This document shows positions 60,485 through 60,572 of a stretch of 60,572 nt of DNA, in pieces. The notes beneath the pieces are model-generated. The model made no database searches and was not told the DNA's origin. It saw only the letters and a list, made by a program, of their open reading frames with translations. This DNA is from JBGPHT01 sp041484525 (GTDB taxonomy: Bacteria > Acidobacteriota > Terriglobia > Bryobacterales > Bryobacteraceae), in assembly GCA_041484525.1 (NCBI GenBank), contig JBGPHT010000029.1, positions 1-60,572 of the forward strand. Direction: 5' to 3'. The position numbers and the translations under genes were made by a program. Within the stretch, counting starts at the first letter, position 1. Every line of letters begins with the position of its first letter.

Positions 60485-60572
60485 GCGCACGAGGGGAGAT
60501 GACTAAGTAACGTCACCACTCGTCAAAAGGTTACCGCTCGCTGCCGTCGTGCGATGTTAATTCCGAGGCCGG

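Overview
The window looks like chromosome from a high-G+C acidobacterium of the Bryobacterales / Candidatus Solibacter type. This is inferred from gene content, not from a marker gene. The supporting features are a DUF1592/DUF1552 cytochrome pair, a PQQ dehydrogenase beside a small diheme cytochrome, an acidobacterial-type (ADOP) MacB-like permease, and many short operons with 4-bp stop/start overlaps. No rRNA, intact tRNA or CRISPR array was seen.

Layout. 1-462: the end of an IS630-like element cuts an aminotransferase gene. 443-4285: ornithine-cyclodeaminase-like protein, sialidase plus MFS transporter, and a YjdF-type membrane protein. 4297-11699: two divergent respiratory/catabolic operons, DUF1592 cytochrome + DUF1552 on the minus strand and ankyrin protein + diheme cytochrome c + PQQ dehydrogenase on the plus strand. 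11718-16693: a minus-strand signalling operon (OmpR regulator, receiver-only regulator, porin, cupredoxin, histidine kinase). 16839-19790: UDP-glucose dehydrogenase, OB-fold lipoprotein, Rieske protein and MutM. 19792-25778: a minus-strand run with ThiL, a PfkB kinase, MurJ, a zinc-ribbon coiled-coil protein, then an AAA ATPase / DUF4276 pair that resembles a defence module; the DUF4276 gene has lost its frame at a G tract.

25904-29807: cold-shock protein, then a metal-uptake cluster (His/Cys-rich membrane protein, porin, binding protein, permease) with no ATPase gene. 30613-34383: ROK kinase, then a lower-G+C restriction island (BsuBI/PstI-type endonuclease, C5-cytosine methyltransferase, Vsr) ending at a decayed 3' tRNA-Leu fragment. 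34383-36200: FabH and a SprT-like metalloprotease. 36230-37894: a minus-strand group of lineage-type unknowns that starts with an unlisted 37-residue secreted Cys peptide followed by a polytopic membrane protein. 38178-43370: an unknown protein, an XRE regulator with a perfect 16-bp palindrome in front, UbiX, PheA and Lon. Lon's stop codon lies inside a perfect 33-bp inverted repeat.

43482-45993 is a dead ADOP permease carrying several small insertions. 45990-50022: CsgG-like protein, Ser/Thr kinase, sirtuin and an HExxH protein in one minus-strand run. 50232-50793: DUF104 antitoxin with a shortened PIN toxin. 50807-56331: a minus-strand operon with a Gfo/Idh/MocA oxidoreductase, acyl-CoA dehydrogenase, a MeaB GTPase fused to methylmalonyl-CoA epimerase, MTA phosphorylase and a GT9 glycosyltransferase. 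56440-60436: AsmA, small membrane proteins, a GT2 glycosyltransferase and a frameshifted SRPBCC gene.

The most unusual items are the secreted-peptide/7TM cluster, the MeaB-epimerase fusion, the PstI-type nuclease paired with a C5 methylase and Vsr, the AAA/DUF4276 pair broken at a homopolymer, and the ATPase-less metal transporter. All functional statements are from reading the sequence; no database search was run.
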